Positions 62,394-64,000 of a DNA stretch of 64,000 nt are shown here, piece by piece (position 1 is the first letter of the stretch; each line of letters begins with the position of its first letter). The notes under the pieces are model-generated. The model was not told where the DNA came from. It saw only the letters and a list, made by a program, of their open reading frames with translations, and searched no databases. A program made the position numbers and the translations under genes. Where the stretch lies: positions 1,426,001 to 1,490,000 of the forward strand of contig NZ_PDJH01000001.1 of the NCBI RefSeq assembly GCF_002564025.1. Reading direction: 5' to 3'. This DNA comes from Flavimobilis soli. GTDB taxonomy: Bacteria; Actinomycetota; Actinomycetes; Actinomycetales; Cellulomonadaceae.

Positions 62394-64000
62394 TCAGGCG
62401 GCGGCGAGCACGAGCCCGCCCGCACGACGACGCGCCCAGGCGGTCGCCGCGACGTCGGCCGCGAAGCCTGCAGCCGCCCAGACGAGCAGGAGCACGACCG
62501 TGCCGGCGCCGCCGCCGTCGCCCGCGGCGGCGGTCAGGAAGCGGCCTGCCGCGTCGAGCGGACCGAGGGCGCCGAGCTGCTCGAGCCATGCGGGGGCCGA
62601 CGGCGCGGACGCCGCGACGAGGACGGAGACGCCGACGACGAGCGCGATCGCACGGCCCACGTTGCCCGCCCACGCGACGAGCGCGTGGAGGAACAGGAGC
62701 ATCGCGACGGCCGCGAGGGCTGCGGCGGGGATCATCACGACCGGAGCGTCCGTGACCGCCACGACCACCGCTCCGACGAGCACACCCTGGAGTGCGGTGA
62801 CGCCGACGGCGAGCGTGACGCCGTGGAGCGTCATGCGCGCCGACGAGCGGGTCGTGCCGAGCAGGGCGAGGCCTGACGTGCGCGGGCGCATGGTCATGAC
62901 GAGCGCGCCGAGCCAGAGCGCGACGGCGGCGGTGAGGCCGACGCCGGCGAGCGGCCCGAGGTCGGGGAGCGTGGGCGCCGCGACCGGGGCAGCGATCACC
63001 TGGGCGAGCGTCTCGGGGTTCTTCGGGGCCTGCTCGGCGATGCCGTCGACCGCCTGGCCGAGGCCGTCCGCGAGCTCGGACGTGCCGTCCGCGAGCTGCT
63101 TCGCGCCCGGGGCGGCCTGGGCGAGGCCGTCGGCGAGCTGGGAGGCGCCGTCGCCGAGATCGCCCGCACCCGAGGCTGCCTCGCCGGCGCCGGTCGAGAG
63201 CTGCGCGACGCCGCCTGCGAGCTGGTTCGTGCCCGACGCGAGGCTCTTCGCGCCGGACGCGAGCTCCACGGCACCGGACGCGAGACCGCTCGCGCCGGTG
63301 CTCAGCGTCGACGTGCCGGTCGCGAGCGTCTTGAGGCCGCCTGCGAGGCTGGACGCGCCCTTGTCGAGCGCGGCTGCGCCCTTGGCGGTCTGTGCGAGGC
63401 CTCCGGAGAGGGCCTTCGTGCCGTCCGCCGTCGCTCGGGCGCCGGCGGCGAGGGCCTTCGCCCCCGTCGGCTCGGCGGTCGCGGAGCCGTCGGTGCCGAC
63501 CGCGGCGGCGAGGCCTGACGCGAGCAGGTAGGAGCCGGTCGGTGCCGAGGTCGCGGAAGCGGGGGTCCCCTCGGCCTCGGCGAGGCCGTCGGAGAGCTGG
63601 CCCAGGGCGCCACGGTACTGCGCGACCGCGTCGGCGAGAGCCTCGTCGAACACGTCGCAGGCGCCGCCGTCGCCCGGGGCGCACCCGGCCGCCGCCTGCG
63701 CGGCACCGAGCTGACGGACGCCCTCGACGAGCTGGTCGAGAGGGTCTCCCGAGAGCGCGTCGACGCCGGCGCGCGCAGCGGCGAAGCCGGCCGGGACGCC
63801 CTCGGCTCCCGCCGCGAGCTCCTCGAGCCCGTCGACGAGCTCGTCGACGCCGTCAGCCACGGCCGTGGACCCCGCCGTGAGGTCCTTCGCGCCGTCGGCC
63901 AGGGTGTCGAGGCCGTCGGCGAGGTCGCCGGTGCCCTGGGCGAGGTCGCGCGCACCGCCGGCGGCGCTCTTCGCGCCCTGGGCGAGCGGCTTGGTGCCCT
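62394..64000 (-). CDS. YhgE/Pip-like membrane protein, C-terminal part (cut by window edge)
   Basis: 535 residues seen, continuing past the window end. The N-terminal visible part is a long string of Gly-Ala-x-x-Leu units (GASSLAGGLKTLATGTSTLSTGASGLASG), the helical repeat region of YhgE/Pip and phage-infection-protein relatives. Then follow about five transmembrane helices (about 365-530) of ABC-2-like type. A Cys pair (CAPGDGGAC) lies in an insertion. Family members include type VII secretion accessory proteins; no such genes are visible here. Confidence 0.78.
   Translation of the reverse strand, partial: GTKPLAQGAKSAAGGARDLAQGTGDLADGLDTLADGAKDLTAGSTAVADGVDELVDGLEELAAGAEGVPAGFAAARAGVDALSGDPLDQLVEGVRQLGAAQAAAGCAPGDGGACDVFDEALADAVAQYRGALGQLSDGLAEAEGTPASATSAPTGSYLLASGLAAAVGTDGSATAEPTGAKALAAGARATADGTKALSGGLAQTAKGAAALDKGASSLAGGLKTLATGTSTLSTGASGLASGAVELASGAKSLASGTNQLAGGVAQLSTGAGEAASGAGDLGDGASQLADGLAQAAPGAKQLADGTSELADGLGQAVDGIAEQAPKNPETLAQVIAAPVAAPTLPDLGPLAGVGLTAAVALWLGALVMTMRPRTSGLALLGTTRSSARMTLHGVTLAVGVTALQGVLVGAVVVAVTDAPVVMIPAAALAAVAMLLFLHALVAWAGNVGRAIALVVGVSVLVAASAPSAPAWLEQLGALGPLDAAGRFLTAAAGDGGGAGTVVLLLVWAAAGFAADVAATAWARRRAGGLVLAAA

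Overview
The window is about 64 kb of very GC-rich chromosome with strong GC3 codon bias, dense short operons on both strands and frequent GTG starts. Gene families (GlnR- and Crp-type regulators, DUF2516, DUF5063, DUF6318, MT0933-type antitoxin, ClpC, LytR_C protein) and gene order point to an actinobacterium. The anaerobic ribonucleotide reductase and secreted beta-helix proteins fit a facultatively anaerobic Cellulomonas/Oerskovia/Sanguibacter-like member of the Micrococcales. This placement is inference from families and synteny. I see no prophage, insertion sequence, CRISPR array or plasmid module.

Layout. 1-5 kb: end of nhaA, an alpha/beta hydrolase, a NagB-like protein and clpC. 5.1-7.8 kb: a cystine-type ABC transporter preceded by a short polycysteine leader ORF. 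7.8-9.5 kb: a lipoprotein/PKD pair of atypical composition, flanked by related palindromes. 9.6-12.1 kb: a MATE transporter and an orphan ABC ATPase. 12.2-18.2 kb: dtd, a FUSC protein, YgfZ, nitrobindin, DsrE, a membrane protein and a GlnR-like regulator. 18.2-25.3 kb: EphE-like hydrolase, nth, RsiG-like protein, crp, RidA, DUF4177, bifunctional PBP and metallophosphoesterase, an order resembling the mycobacterial nth-crp-ponA2 region. 25.4-27.7 kb: tRNA-Pro and an arsR-sulP operon. 27.7-33.2 kb: three related secreted proteins around a DAHP synthase gene that has an aromatic leader peptide and terminator. 33.3-36.3 kb: nrdDG behind two NrdR boxes. 36.4-41.7 kb: a second DUF6318 lipoprotein, DinB, an LLM oxidoreductase, asd, lysC and an antitoxin-like protein. 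41.8-50.7 kb: TauE, DUF5063, recR, dnaX, metI-metN-metQ with a Met/Cys leader peptide, SRP RNA and tRNA-Ser. 50.7-57 kb: CopC-like protein, LytR_C protein, GNAT, NCS2 permease, PBP4-type carboxypeptidase and a TPR protein. 57-64 kb: two tandem secreted beta-helix proteins, a GH13 glucosidase, a hypothetical protein and a partial YhgE/Pip protein.

The main regulatory theme is translation-sensed attenuation plus leaderless translation. Three amino-acid operons (cystine uptake, methionine uptake, DAHP synthase) each begin with a predicted leaderless mini-ORF rich in the relevant or a metabolically linked amino acid. At about fifteen further genes a TANNNT-like -10 box ends 6-7 nt before the start codon, which implies leaderless mRNAs. 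DNA-level control is suggested by a Crp-like site at crp, a pair of NrdR boxes at nrdD and a palindrome over the arsR-sulP -10 box.
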